DNA of 64,000 nt from CAWINX01 sp963702055 (GCA_963702055.1 OY969702.1:1736001-1800000), one strand, 5' to 3'; numbered from the stretch's first letter, positions 36,308-45,017 are shown. Translations and numbers: made by a program. Notes: generated by a model not told the origin, from the letters alone.

Positions 36308-38746
36308 TTAGACATCGAGGAACCGCACTTCCTTGGCGTGGGCCTCGATGAAGTTGCGGCGCGGCTCGACCTGGTCGCCCATCAGCATCGAGAAGATCTG
36401 ATCGGCGGCGGTCGCGTCCTCGAGAGTGACCCGGGCCAGGGTCCGCGAGGCGGGATCCATCGTCGTCTCGCGCAGCTGGTCGGCGTTCATCTCACCGAGG
36501 CCCTTGAAGCGGGTCAGCTGCACGCCGTGGCGCGCCAGCTCCAGCACCGCCCCCCGCAGCGCCTGGAAGGAGGGCGCCTCGGTGCTGCGGCTGCCGAAGC
36601 GGACCTCGAAGGGCGGGCGGCCGACCTGCTTGAGCAGCACGCCGTGGACCTCGGCGAACTTGCGGTAGTCGTGCAGCGCAAACAGCTCGGCGGGGAGGCG
36701 ATGGGTCCGGGCCAGGCCGCTCTTGCGCTCGATCGCCTTGACGCTGATCCCCTCGTCGGAGTCCTCGACCACCTCGGTGTCGAAGGGCGCGCCCTCCACC
36801 GCCGGCGAGCTCAGCACCTTGCGCGCCGCGGCGAGAGTCGCCACCCCCTCGTCGAGCAGGCTCGACTCCTCCAGGAAGCGAACCAGCTCGTGGCCGAACT
36901 CGGCTTGGAGGGACGAGCTCCAGCCTTCGTACTCCTTCGAGCGCCGCACGTAGCTCTGCCAGCGGCCCTTGGTCAGCTTCTTCGTGTCGCCGCCGGCGTC
37001 GCGCAGCTCGAAGTCCTCGAGCTTGTCGCGCAACAACAGCTCCTCCAGCTCCGACTCGCGCTCCAGGTAGGTTTCCTGGTTCCCCTGCTTGACCCGATAG
37101 AGGGGCGGTTTGGCGATGTAGACGTAGCCGGCGTCGATCAGCTCCGGCATCTGCCGGTAGAGGAAGGTCAGGACCAGAGTGCGGATGTGCGCGCCGTCGA
37201 CGTCGGCGTCGGTCGCCATCACGATCTTGTGGTAACGAGCGTCCTCGAGGTTGAACTCGTCGTGGACGCCGGTCCCGATCGCCGTGATCAGCGCCTGGAT
37301 CTCGTTGTTGGCCAGCACCTTGTCGATGCGGCTCTTCTCGACGTTGATGATCTTGCCCCGCAACGGCAGGACCGCCTGCGTGGAGCGGTCGCGCGCCTGC
37401 TTGGCGGAGCCGCCCGCCGAGTCGCCCTCGACCACGAAGAGCTCCGCGTCGCGAGGGTCCTTGACGGTGCAGTCGGCGAGCTTGCCGGGCAGGGTCGAGT
37501 TCTCCAGCGCCGACTTGCGGCGGGTCAGGTCACGCGCTTTGCGCGCCGCGTCGCGAGCGCGCGAGGCGTCGATCGCCTTGGTGATGACCCGCCGCGCGTC
37601 TCCCGGGTTTTCCTCGAAGTACTCGCCGAGCTTGCGGTTCACCGTCTCCTCGACCAGGCCTTTGATCGGCGGGTTGCCGAGTTTGGTCTTCGTCTGGCCC
37701 TCGAATTGCGGGTCGTGGAGCTTTACCGAGATGACCGCGGTGAGGCCCTCTCGCACGTCCTCGCCGGCGAGGTTGTCGTCTTTCTCTTTCAGCAGCCCTT
37801 TGCCGCGCGCGTAGGCGTTCAACGTCCGGGTCAGTGCGGAGCGGAAACCGGAAAGGTGGGTGCCGCCCTCGTGGGTGTTGATGTTGTTGGCGAAGCTGAA
37901 GATCGACTCCTGGTAGGACGAGTTCCACTGCATCGCCACCTCGACCTGGCCCTCGTCCTCCTCGCCCTCGAAGAAGATCACCTTGCGGTGCAGCTCGTCC
38001 TTGTTCTCGTTGAGATGGCGGACGAAGTCCTCGATCCCGCCCTCGTACTGGAAGACGACGCTGTTGGTCTGGCCGCGCTCGTCGACCAGCTCAATCCGCA
38101 GGCCCCGGGTGAGAAAGGCCGTCTCTCGGAGACGCTCGGCGAGGGTCTGGAAGTCGAACTCGATCTCTTCGAAGATCTCGAGGTCAGGGAGGAAGGTGAT
38201 CTTGGTGCCGGTCGCCTTCGAGGCGGCGCCCTTGGTCAGATCGGTGGCCGGTTTGCCCCGCTCGTAGTCCTGGGACCAGACGTGGCCGTCGCGGCTGATC
38301 TCCAGGTGCAGGCGCTCGGAAAGCGCGTTGACCACGGAAACGCCGACGCCGTGCAGGCCGCCCGAGACCTTGTATCCCCCGCCGTCGCCGAACTTGCCAC
38401 CGGCGTGCAGGACGGTGAGCACCACCTCGGCGGCGGGACGCTGTTCTTTCGCCATCGTCTCGACCGGGATCCCTCGACCGTCGTCCTCCACCGTGCAGCT
38501 GTTGTCGGGGTGCAGGACGACGCGGACGCTGTCGCAGTGCCCGGCGATCGCCTCGTCGACGGAGTTGTCGACGACCTCGTAGACGAGGTGGTGAAGGCCG
38601 CGCGGGCCGGTCGAGCCGATGTACATGCCGGGGCGCTTGCGCACCGCCTCGAGTCCCTCGAGGACGGTGATGTCCTTGGCGCCATAGGACTCCGAGCCCT
38701 TGCCGGCGCTCTTCGCGCCCGCGGCACTGGTCTTCTTCTCAGGCAA
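36308..38746 (-). CDS. gyrB: DNA gyrase subunit B
   Basis: GyrB is the ATPase subunit of gyrase. Visible are the GHKL ATP site (VYEVVDNSVDEAIAG, DDGRGIPVE, GGLHGVGVSVVNALS), the TOPRIM metal site (ELFVVEGDSAGGSAKQARDR, PLRGKIINVEKSR, MATDADVDGAHIRTL) and the C-terminal LTRFKGLGEMNADQLRETTM. The middle contains a longer insert than E. coli GyrB lacks or has elsewhere; I did not define it. The start TTG 38746 follows GGAAGGGG at good spacing and gives 812 aa; earlier reading crosses promoter-like DNA. The leader 38747-38890 between dciA and gyrB probably holds its promoter. Confidence 0.97.
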   Translation of the reverse strand: MPEKKTSAAGAKSAGKGSESYGAKDITVLEGLEAVRKRPGMYIGSTGPRGLHHLVYEVVDNSVDEAIAGHCDSVRVVLHPDNSCTVEDDGRGIPVETMAKEQRPAAEVVLTVLHAGGKFGDGGGYKVSGGLHGVGVSVVNALSERLHLEISRDGHVWSQDYERGKPATDLTKGAASKATGTKITFLPDLEIFEEIEFDFQTLAERLRETAFLTRGLRIELVDERGQTNSVVFQYEGGIEDFVRHLNENKDELHRKVIFFEGEEDEGQVEVAMQWNSSYQESIFSFANNINTHEGGTHLSGFRSALTRTLNAYARGKGLLKEKDDNLAGEDVREGLTAVISVKLHDPQFEGQTKTKLGNPPIKGLVEETVNRKLGEYFEENPGDARRVITKAIDASRARDAARKARDLTRRKSALENSTLPGKLADCTVKDPRDAELFVVEGDSAGGSAKQARDRSTQAVLPLRGKIINVEKSRIDKVLANNEIQALITAIGTGVHDEFNLEDARYHKIVMATDADVDGAHIRTLVLTFLYRQMPELIDAGYVYIAKPPLYRVKQGNQETYLERESELEELLLRDKLEDFELRDAGGDTKKLTKGRWQSYVRRSKEYEGWSSSLQAEFGHELVRFLEESSLLDEGVATLAAARKVLSSPAVEGAPFDTEVVEDSDEGISVKAIERKSGLARTHRLPAELFALHDYRKFAEVHGVLLKQVGRPPFEVRFGSRSTEAPSFQALRGAVLELARHGVQLTRFKGLGEMNADQLRETTMDPASRTLARVTLEDATAADQIFSMLMGDQVEPRRNFIEAHAKEVRFLDV

Positions 38747-38890
38747 TGAACCCCTTCCGGTTCTCAATACAGAAAACCCCGACCTCCTGGACCTGCGCCG
38801 CGAAGGGTCGGGGCGAAAATACGAGTTGACATAAGGATACCAGTTCGGGCCTCCGGAAAGCTCGCGGGAGCGCAACAAAACTCCTGCAAA

Positions 38891-39211
38891 TCACGCACTA
38901 AATGAATCGGAAGCGTTACCTTTCGCGCGAAAGCGCAGAGCACCCGGGGCTCGCTCGCCCATTTGCTCACGAAGGCGGCCGATCAACTGTCCCTGCATGA
39001 GGTCCAGCTCCTGCGCCCAAACGGCGTCGGAGCAGTCGACCACGACCGCTCCGTCACGCTCCGAAACCGGCTGGGCGACCGCGGCTATGCGTTCTCCCAC
39101 CGCGACGGTCCAGGCGGCCTGCAGCGCCGCCAGCGGTGTCTTCGGCGCGGCGCGATCGCGGGCAGCTCTGAGCGCCTCGCCGGCGGGACGAGGGACACGC
39201 CGCCTCGTCAT
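38891..39211 (-). CDS. dciA: DciA-family replicative helicase loader/operator
   Basis: A 106-residue DUF721/DciA protein, which recruits the replicative helicase DnaB at the origin in bacteria that lack DnaC or DnaI. The segment PLAALQAAWTVAVGERIAAVAQPVSERDGAVVVDCSDAVWAQELDLM is the KH-like core, with the conserved Trp in WTVAVG and in AVWAQEL. The ATG overlaps the recF TGA by 4 bases, the classical actinobacterial recF-dciA-gyrB order. It is shorter than the mycobacterial protein, with little disordered tail. Confidence 0.92.
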   Translation of the reverse strand: MTRRRVPRPAGEALRAARDRAAPKTPLAALQAAWTVAVGERIAAVAQPVSERDGAVVVDCSDAVWAQELDLMQGQLIGRLREQMGERAPGALRFRAKGNASDSFSA

Positions 39212-40296
39212 GCCGCGGCCCTGGCGATCGCGAGAGGCGGCATTCGCACCACCTTGCCCCTCGCCGCGGGCGGCACCGACTCTTCGTCGGCGGCGGTGAT
39301 CAGAGCCTGCCCGCCACGGCCCAATCGCTCCACCAATCGCTCGCGGCGTTGCGGGTCGAGCTCGCTCATCACGTCGTCGAGCAGGAGCAATGGCGTAACT
39401 CGGCGCGCCTCGAGGAGCGCGTCGCGCTCGGCGAACAGCAGCGCCAAGAGCGCGGTTCGCTGCTGGCCCTGTGAGCCATAGCGCCGCAGCGCACGGCCCG
39501 CGGAGGCGACCTTCAACTCGTCGAGATGAGGGCCCCAGGAGCTACGTCCCAATCGGACGTCGGCCTCACGGCGCTCCGCCAGCCCTTCCCTCAATTGCTC
39601 AACCGCGCCGGTGGCACGAGGCGCGTACTCGATCGTCGCCCCCTCCAACCCCAGCTCGGCCGCGGTCGCGGCAAACGACTCCGCCAGCTCGGCACAGGCC
39701 TCCGCCCGGGCCTCGATCAAAGGGGCGGCTGTGGCGGCCAGCGACGCATCCCACGCGTCCAGCTCGGAGGCCGCGCTGCGGCCCGCGGCGATGCGCGAGA
39801 GCAGCGCGTTGCGTTGCGCCAGCGCCTGCCCGAAGCGCTGGCGTAGGCCGGCTCGCGAAGGCTGGCGCGCCGCGATGAAGAGGTCAAGGTGCGAGCGGCG
39901 CTCGGCGGGCGGTCCCTTGATGAGGCTGAGTCGGTCCGGCGCGAACACCGCGACGGGGGGGCGGCAGCGGGCCAGCGTCGCCGGATCCGCCGGCGTGCCG
40001 TCGAGCAGATGGCGACGCCCTTCGGAGCGGCTGACCGAGGCAAGCAGCCTGCGCTCGACCGAGTCCGCGTCTCGAACGGTCACCTCGGCTCGCGCCAGCG
40101 CACCGCCGAACGGAATCAGGTCGCGGCGATCCGAGGTGCGAAAGGAGCGGCCGGTCAGCCCGAAGTACAACGCCTCCAAGAGATTCGTCTTCCCGGCCCC
40201 GTTCGGGCCGATCAGGCTGGTGATGCCGCTCGCGGGCTCGATCCGCACGTCGTCCAGGCTGCGCAGCGGGCTCGCTTCGACGGCGGTGACCAGCAC
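39208..40296 (-). CDS. recF: DNA repair and recombination protein RecF
   Basis: RecF is an SMC-like ATPase that helps load RecA at gapped DNA. The 362-residue protein has the Walker A GPNGAGKTNLLEALYFGLTGRS at the N-terminus, the ABC-type signature region RYGSQGQQRTALLALLFAE and Walker B with the D-loop in LLLLDDVMSELDPQRRERL. The GTG start lies 9 bases downstream of dnaN. The 3' overlap with dciA makes dnaN-recF-dciA one unit. Confidence 0.96.
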   Translation of the reverse strand: MLVTAVEASPLRSLDDVRIEPASGITSLIGPNGAGKTNLLEALYFGLTGRSFRTSDRRDLIPFGGALARAEVTVRDADSVERRLLASVSRSEGRRHLLDGTPADPATLARCRPPVAVFAPDRLSLIKGPPAERRSHLDLFIAARQPSRAGLRQRFGQALAQRNALLSRIAAGRSAASELDAWDASLAATAAPLIEARAEACAELAESFAATAAELGLEGATIEYAPRATGAVEQLREGLAERREADVRLGRSSWGPHLDELKVASAGRALRRYGSQGQQRTALLALLFAERDALLEARRVTPLLLLDDVMSELDPQRRERLVERLGRGGQALITAADEESVPPAARGKVVRMPPLAIARAAA

Positions 40297-40305
40297 CGGC
40301 GTCGC

Positions 40306-41412
40306 CTAGACGTTGAGGCGGATGGGCATCACCAGGTAGCGGAAGTCGTCGTTGTCGACCGGCTGCAGCAGGCCGGGCCGAAGCGGTGAGATCAGCCGCA
40401 GAACCAGCTCGTCTCCCTCGACGGTCTCGATCCCCTCCTTGAGGAATTCGGGGTTGAACCCAATCTCCAGCGGCTCGCCCTCGAACGAGGCCGGCATCGT
40501 CTCCTCAGCGTCACCGACGTCGGGCGTTTCGGCGGCCACCGTCAGCTCGCCGGGAGCGAAGGAGAGCCGCAGCGGCGCGTTGCGCTGGGCCAGCTGGCTG
40601 ACCCGCCGCGCCACGTCGAGGAACTCGGCGCGAGGCAACCGGACGTCGTGCTCGTAGGACTCGGGCAGGAGCTGTCGAAAGTTGGGGAACTGCCCTTCGA
40701 TCAGCCGCGTGCCGAGGGTGATCGACCCTGCCGTAAAGACGGCCTGGTTGCGCAACAGCGCCACTGTCACCTCCTCGACACCCTCGCTCGCGAGAATCCG
40801 CCCAAGCTCCCGTAGGGCTCGAGCCGGGATGTTCGCTTCGAGCTCTCCGCCGATGTCCCCCGCCAGCTCCGTCCTCTTCACGGCCAGGCGGTAGGAATCG
40901 GTGGCGACCATCGTCATCTCGCCGCCGCTGGCCGTGACCAGTACGCCGGTCAGCACCGGGCGCATGTCGTCCCTCGAGGCCGCGCGCGCCACGACCTCGA
41001 CCGTCGAGGCCAACGCCTCCGCGGGGATCTTGAGCAAATCGCCCTCTTCGACGGGGAACGTCGGGAAGTCCTCGGCCGGCAGGGTGCGCAGGTGGAAGCT
41101 GGACCCGCCGCAGCGAATCTCCACGTCGTGCTCGCTCTCGCGAGTCTCGATCTCCACCGTCTCGTCGCCGAGCGAGCGCGACACCTCGGCGAGAAGGCGG
41201 CCTGGCAGGAGGACCGAGCCCTCTCCCTCAACGTCGGCCTCGAGCTTGGTTTGGAGGCTCATCTCGAGATCGGTGGCGCGCAAGGTGACGCCGTCGGCGT
41301 CGGCAACCAGGAGGATCCCGGAAAGGGCCTGGGTGGTGGCGCGATTGGAAACGGCCCTGGAGACGATCGAGAGCTTGGAGACGAGGACTTCTCGTTTGGT
41401 CGTGAGCTTCAA
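40306..41412 (-). CDS. dnaN: DNA polymerase III beta sliding clamp
   Basis: The beta clamp encircles DNA and holds polymerase III. The protein of 368 aa shows NRATTQALSGILLVA, GRLLAEVSRSLGDE, SRDDMRPVLTGVLV, MVATDSYRLAVKRTEL, LIEGQFPNFRQLLPE and the C-terminal YLVMPIRL, the clamp hallmark. The TTG at 41412 is chosen because AAGAAGG precedes it and it gives the standard N-terminus KLTTKREVLV; farther upstream the frame runs through the probable origin. An acidic insertion (DVGDAEETMPASF) sits in the third domain. Confidence 0.97.
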   Translation of the reverse strand: MKLTTKREVLVSKLSIVSRAVSNRATTQALSGILLVADADGVTLRATDLEMSLQTKLEADVEGEGSVLLPGRLLAEVSRSLGDETVEIETRESEHDVEIRCGGSSFHLRTLPAEDFPTFPVEEGDLLKIPAEALASTVEVVARAASRDDMRPVLTGVLVTASGGEMTMVATDSYRLAVKRTELAGDIGGELEANIPARALRELGRILASEGVEEVTVALLRNQAVFTAGSITLGTRLIEGQFPNFRQLLPESYEHDVRLPRAEFLDVARRVSQLAQRNAPLRLSFAPGELTVAAETPDVGDAEETMPASFEGEPLEIGFNPEFLKEGIETVEGDELVLRLISPLRPGLLQPVDNDDFRYLVMPIRLNV

Positions 41413-41548
41413 GTGGTGAATACCTTCTTGAGTTGGATTAGGGCTTGTGGAAACGGCTGAGGTCACGGTCGATTTGGCGTTGGGAAGCGGTTTGCCGGTT
41501 GTGGAGGGATCTGTGGGAAGACATGGATTCTTACAGCGCCGTCGGCCG
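41413..41548. other. Probable oriC (dnaA-dnaN intergenic region)
   Basis: The 136 bases between the dnaA stop and the dnaN start hold three related sites in one orientation: TTGTGGAAA at 41445-41453, TTGTGGAGG at 41499-41507 and CTGTGGGAA at 41511-41519. These resemble the reverse of the DnaA box (TTATCCACA reversed is TGTGGATAA), though each has two or more differences. A DNA-unwinding AT-rich block is not obvious. The place is the usual actinobacterial oriC. The rpmH-dnaA gap shows no such sites. Confidence 0.6.
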
Positions 41549-42907
41549 TCAGGCACCGCCACGACCGGGGCTGTGGATTGAGGAGCGCAGTTCCGCGACC
41601 CGTTCTGAAAGGACCCCGTCCTCGGCGATGCCGGCTTCGACCCGGCGAACGGAGTTGAGCACGGTCGAGTGGTCGCGACCGCCGTAGAGGCGGCCGATCT
41701 GGGGAAGCGAGAGGTCCGTCATCTCACGGGTCAGGAAGATCGCCACCTGCCGGGCGCGGACCGGGGTGGCGGCTCGGGTCGAGCCGACCAGCTCGGCGCG
41801 CGAGATGCCGAAGGAGGAGGCGACGCGTTGCTGGATCTCTTCGACCGGGGTGGTCACGTTCGACCGTGAGGCCTTGGGGATGACCTCCGCAATCAACTCG
41901 GAGCTGAGTGGCTTGGCCATCAGTGAGGCGTGGGCGATCGCTCGCGTCAGCCCACCATGAAGCTGGCGGACGTTGGCGTCGACGCGCTCCGCCAGCTCGG
42001 ACAGGGCGTTGCCGTCGGCGATCTCGACCCCGGCCTCGCGAACCAGGCGGCGCAGGACGGTGAGGCGGGTATTGAGGTTGGGTGGCTCGACCGCGACGGT
42101 CAACCCCCACTCGAAGCGATCGCGCAGTCGCGACTCCAGGTCGGCAAGCTCGCTGGGCAGGCGATCGGCGGAGAGCACCAGTTGGCTTCCCGATTCATAG
42201 AGCGCGTTGAAGGTGTGGAAGAACTCCTCTTCGGTGCGCTGCTTCCCTTCGAGGAACTGGACGTCGTCGATCAGCAGGACGTCGAGATCGCGGTAGCGGC
42301 TCTTGAACGCGTCGGCGCCGGTGGCGCGCAGCGCCTCGACAAATTCGTTGGTGAAGCGCTCAGCGGTCGTGTAGCGGACGCTGAGGCCAGGCGCATTCGC
42401 CGCCAGGTAGTTGGCGATCGCGACCAGGAGATGGGTCTTGCCGAGGCCCGGGGGGCCGTGGAGGAAAAGGGGGTTGTAGGCCTCGGCCGGCGCCTCCGCG
42501 ACGGCGAGCGCCGCCGCGTGGGCGAGTCGGTTCCCGTCGCCGATCACGAAACGGTCGAAGGTGTAGCTCGGGTTGAGCTCGATCTCCACTCCGGCCGGTT
42601 CCCCACCTGCTTCTCCCGCTCCCGCTGCGGCGAAGCTGACGTCGCACAGCGGCGTTTCGATGTCGTCGAGCGCCTCGCGGATCAACGAGGCGTAGCGCCG
42701 CTCGACCCAGGCGCGAATTCCTTCCGGGGCGGAGAGAAAGAGGGTGGTTCCCTGTGCCCCGACCGGGCGAAGCGGTTCGAGCCAGAGTCGAAAGGTCGAA
42801 TCCGGGACCGAGACTCTCAATCGCCCCTGGACGCCTTGCCAGAGTCCGTTGAGATCCTGTTGGTCCGCCGAGTCGTGCACCTTCGAGCGACCATAGCGGC
42901 GACCCAT
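41549..42907 (-). CDS. dnaA: Chromosomal replication initiator DnaA
   Basis: DnaA binds oriC and melts DNA to begin replication. The 452-residue protein has domain I (WQGVQGRLRVSVPDSTFRLWLEPL), the AAA+ domain with Walker A GPPGLGKTHLL, the sensor/Walker B LLIDDVQFLEGKQRTEEEFFHTFNAL, and the domain IV helix-turn-helix with the signature GRDHSTVLNSVRRVE. Domain II is short. The ATG at 42907 is preferred; a GTG at 42880 would also be in frame and nearer the start of domain I, but lacks a proper ribosome site. It is divergent from rpmH, 94 bases away. Confidence 0.97.
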   Translation of the reverse strand: MGRRYGRSKVHDSADQQDLNGLWQGVQGRLRVSVPDSTFRLWLEPLRPVGAQGTTLFLSAPEGIRAWVERRYASLIREALDDIETPLCDVSFAAAGAGEAGGEPAGVEIELNPSYTFDRFVIGDGNRLAHAAALAVAEAPAEAYNPLFLHGPPGLGKTHLLVAIANYLAANAPGLSVRYTTAERFTNEFVEALRATGADAFKSRYRDLDVLLIDDVQFLEGKQRTEEEFFHTFNALYESGSQLVLSADRLPSELADLESRLRDRFEWGLTVAVEPPNLNTRLTVLRRLVREAGVEIADGNALSELAERVDANVRQLHGGLTRAIAHASLMAKPLSSELIAEVIPKASRSNVTTPVEEIQQRVASSFGISRAELVGSTRAATPVRARQVAIFLTREMTDLSLPQIGRLYGGRDHSTVLNSVRRVEAGIAEDGVLSERVAELRSSIHSPGRGGA

Positions 42908-42985
42908 TTGAGCGTTGCGCCCGCTTCCGCAAATCCCGGGCAAAAAAGGTGGACGACTTGAGCGCGCCTCAGCGCCGTCCGTCCG

Positions 42986-42991
42986 TATACT
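42986..42991 (+). promoter_or_regulatory. -10 element of rpmH
   Basis: TATACT ends 10 bases before the rpmH ATG, predicting a 5' leader of only a few bases. No consensus -35 at normal spacing was seen; the nearest TTGAGC is too far upstream. Confidence 0.5.
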
Positions 42992-43001
42992 GCGCCACCG
43001 G

Positions 43002-43136
43002 ATGAAGCGCACCTACCAGCCGAAGAAGCGGAAGCGGGCCAAGACCCACGGGTTCCGGGCGCGGATGAGCACTCGCAGCGGTCGCGCGATCCTCAAACGG
43101 CGGCGGCGCAAGGGCCGGAAGCGCCTGACGGTCTAG
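43002..43136 (+). CDS. rpmH: 50S ribosomal protein L34
   Basis: A 44-residue very basic protein starting KRTYQPKKRKRAKTHGF and continuing RARMSTRSGRAILKRRRRKG, the universal L34 sequence; it binds 23S rRNA. The ATG at 43002 gives the standard N-terminus. The stop codon overlaps the GTG of rnpA by one base (TAGTG), so rpmH-rnpA-yidD-yidC-jag-rsmG form a tight plus-strand operon. A TATACT element lies just upstream. Confidence 0.98.
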   Translation: MKRTYQPKKRKRAKTHGFRARMSTRSGRAILKRRRRKGRKRLTV

Positions 43137-43504
43137 TGGCGGCGCAGCGACGCCGCCGCCTCTCGCGAAGCGGCGAGTTCGATCGTGTCTACCGCGACGG
43201 CTCCTCTCATGCGACCCGATACCTGGTCCTCTACAGCTTTCCCCGCCGCGACGATGAGGAGGGCGCAGTGAGGCTCGGCGTATCCGCCAGCCGCAAGATC
43301 GGCGGCGCCGTCGATCGCAACCGGGCAAAGCGAGCGCTGCGCGAGGCTTTCTGGAGCCTCTCCGACCACCTGCCCCCCAAACACGACTTCGTACTTGTGG
43401 CGCGACCCGAGATCGGGGACCTGATCGAGCGCGAGGGCGCCACGGGCGTGACCAAGAGCGTTGCGGAGGCCCTCGCCGGCTCCTCCGGGAGGCGTTCCAC
43501 GTGA
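43136..43504 (+). CDS. rnpA: Ribonuclease P protein component
   Basis: RnpA assists the RNase P RNA in maturing tRNA 5' ends. The 122-residue basic protein starts RRRRLSRSGEFDRVYRDGSS and contains VRLGVSASRKIGGAVDRNRAKRALREAF, the family RNR signature, then DFVLVARPE. The GTG start overlaps the rpmH stop. Its 3' end overlaps yidD by 4 bases, and a parS-like site spans that junction. Confidence 0.97.
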   Translation: MAAQRRRRLSRSGEFDRVYRDGSSHATRYLVLYSFPRRDDEEGAVRLGVSASRKIGGAVDRNRAKRALREAFWSLSDHLPPKHDFVLVARPEIGDLIEREGATGVTKSVAEALAGSSGRRST

Positions 43505-43508
43505 AACG
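43493..43508. promoter_or_regulatory. parS-like centromere site
   Basis: CGTTCCACGTGAAACG matches 13 of 16 positions of the parS consensus TGTTTCACGTGAAACA and lies within the near-palindrome at 43491-43510. It sits across the rnpA stop and yidD start, 3 kb from parB and 2 kb from the probable origin, the usual place for ParB-binding sites. No second site was noticed. Confidence 0.7.
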
Positions 43509-43779
43509 CCTCCTCCTCTCCCCGATTCACGCCTACCAGCGCTGGATTTCCCCCTCTCGACCGCGACGCTGCCGGTATGAGCCGACCTGCTCGGCCTACG
43601 CGGTCGAGGCGATCGAGCGGTTCGGAGCGGTTCGGGGTCTCCTCCTCGCCGCCTGGCGCCTGCTTCGCTGCAATCCCTTCAGCCATGGCGGGTTCGACCC
43701 CGTGCCAGACCGCTTCACGCTGCGGGTTGGGCCGGTGGACCCAGGCGAGTACCACCGGCGCCGCGAGGTCCACCCGTGA
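43501..43779 (+). CDS. yidD: Membrane protein insertion efficiency factor YidD
   Basis: A 92-residue YidD protein with the classical LLLSPIHAYQRWISPSRPRRCRYEPTCSAYAVEAI and LAAWRLLRCNPFSHGGFDPV, including the three conserved cysteines. It helps YidC insert membrane proteins. The GTG overlaps the rnpA TGA, and its own TGA overlaps the yidC GTG (GTGA), so translation is coupled. Confidence 0.96.
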   Translation: MKRLLLSPIHAYQRWISPSRPRRCRYEPTCSAYAVEAIERFGAVRGLLLAAWRLLRCNPFSHGGFDPVPDRFTLRVGPVDPGEYHRRREVHP

Positions 43780-44528
43780 TCCCCGAGGCCAACATCCTCC
43801 AACCGCTGGTCGACCTCGCCAACTCGGTTCTCAAGTTCTTCCACGACAACGCCGGCCTCAGCTGGGGCGGCGCGATCATCGCGCTCACGGTCGTCACCCG
43901 GATGGTCCTGATCCCGCTCACCTACAAATCCCTCAAGGGGATGCGGATGCTGCAGGCGCTGCAGCCACAGATAAAAGAGATCCAGGCGAAGTACAAAAAC
44001 GACAAACAGCGCATGCAGCAGGAAATGATGAATTTCTACAAAGAGAACAAAGTCAACCCGTTCGCCTCCTGCATTCCGCTGGTCGCCCAGTTCCCCGTCT
44101 TCATCGCCCTCTTCTCCGTCCTCCGCCACGAACTCCCCGCCGACATCGGCTGTCAGGCCGGGCACTGCGGCAGTCAGGCGTCGTTCCTCTTCATCCCCGA
44201 CCTGACCGCCAAGGCAACCGGCGGCGTGCTGATCGCCCTGATCGTCATCTACGTGGGCACCCAGTTGGCCTCCGGCATGGTGACGGCGGTCACCGCCGAC
44301 AAAAGCCAGCGGATGATGATGATGGCTCTCCCGTTGGTCTTCGTCGTCTTCATCGTCAAATTCCCGGCGGGCCTGATCCTCTACTGGATCACCACCAATG
44401 TCTGGACGATCGGTCAGCAGTACACGCTGCAGAAGCTGATTCCGGTGCCGACCGCGGCGACTCCCGAGGAGGTGGCCGCGGCCAAGCCTCCTCCCCCACC
44501 ACCCAAAAAGAAGAAGAAGCGGCGATAG
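43776..44528 (+). CDS. yidC: Membrane protein insertase YidC
   Basis: A 250-residue YidC/Oxa1 insertase of the short Gram-positive form: no periplasmic domain, five membrane helices. Visible are LSWGGAIIALTVVTRMVLIPL with the conserved hydrophilic-groove Arg, a cytoplasmic amphipathic segment (MRMLQALQPQIKEIQAKYKND), FYKENKVNPFASCIPLVAQFPVFIALF and VFIVKFPAGLILYWITTNVWTIGQQ. The C-terminal tail is Pro- and Lys-rich (PPPPPPKKKKKRR), typical for ribosome contact. No lipobox is seen at the N-terminus, unlike Bacillus SpoIIIJ. Confidence 0.96.
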   Translation: MIPEANILQPLVDLANSVLKFFHDNAGLSWGGAIIALTVVTRMVLIPLTYKSLKGMRMLQALQPQIKEIQAKYKNDKQRMQQEMMNFYKENKVNPFASCIPLVAQFPVFIALFSVLRHELPADIGCQAGHCGSQASFLFIPDLTAKATGGVLIALIVIYVGTQLASGMVTAVTADKSQRMMMMALPLVFVVFIVKFPAGLILYWITTNVWTIGQQYTLQKLIPVPTAATPEEVAAAKPPPPPPKKKKKRR

Positions 44529-44537
44529 GGTGCGGGC

Positions 44538-45017
44538 GTGACCGAGACCGATTGGCCGGAACAACCCGCTGACCGGGTTCGGGAGCTTGTTGAAGGGGTT
44601 CTCGACGAGCTCGACCTCGATGGGGACGTCGAGGTTCGTGAGGACGACGATCGGATCGAGGCTGTCGTCGAGGGAGATGACGACTACGGGTTGCTGATCG
44701 GCAAACGGGGGCAGACGATCGACGCGCTTCAGCTCCTTTGCTACCAAGCGGCGTTTCGGGGGTCTCGGGAGCGCAAGCGGGTCGTCGTCGACGCCGCCGG
44801 TTATCGGGAGCGGCGACGGGAGACTCTGGAGTCGCGGGCCGACCGAGCGGCCGAGCAGGCGTTGAGCGGAGTTCACAGTGTCGAGATGGACCCGATGAGC
44901 GCTCAGGAGCGCCGGGTCGTCCACGAGCACCTCAAGGACCGGGCGGGCGTCGAGACCTACAGCGAAGGGGACGAGCCCCACCGCTGCGTAGTCGTGGCGC
45001 CACTCGTCTCCGAGTGA
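44538..45017 (+). CDS. jag: Jag/KhpB-type KH-R3H RNA-binding protein
   Basis: The 159-residue protein has a KH domain (VEGDDDYGLLIGKRGQTIDALQLLCYQA, with the GxxG-type loop GKRG) and an R3H domain (VEMDPMSAQERRVVHEHL and the terminal RxxxH of GDEPHRCVVV). It binds RNA and affects cell-wall growth in Gram-positives. No Jag-N domain precedes the KH domain. The GTG lies 9 bases after yidC, and the stop overlaps the rsmG start. Confidence 0.93.
   Translation: MTETDWPEQPADRVRELVEGVLDELDLDGDVEVREDDDRIEAVVEGDDDYGLLIGKRGQTIDALQLLCYQAAFRGSRERKRVVVDAAGYRERRRETLESRADRAAEQALSGVHSVEMDPMSAQERRVVHEHLKDRAGVETYSEGDEPHRCVVVAPLVSE

Noticed and set aside
33959..38749. A 1596-codon plus-strand open frame
   Set aside because: It is the antisense of gyrA and gyrB, open because of high G+C third positions. 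Both gyrase genes have complete conserved motifs on the other strand.
42908..43001. oriC in the dnaA-rpmH gap
   Set aside because: No TGTGG-type DnaA-box cluster was seen there. The gap is fully explained as a divergent promoter region with TATACT for rpmH.
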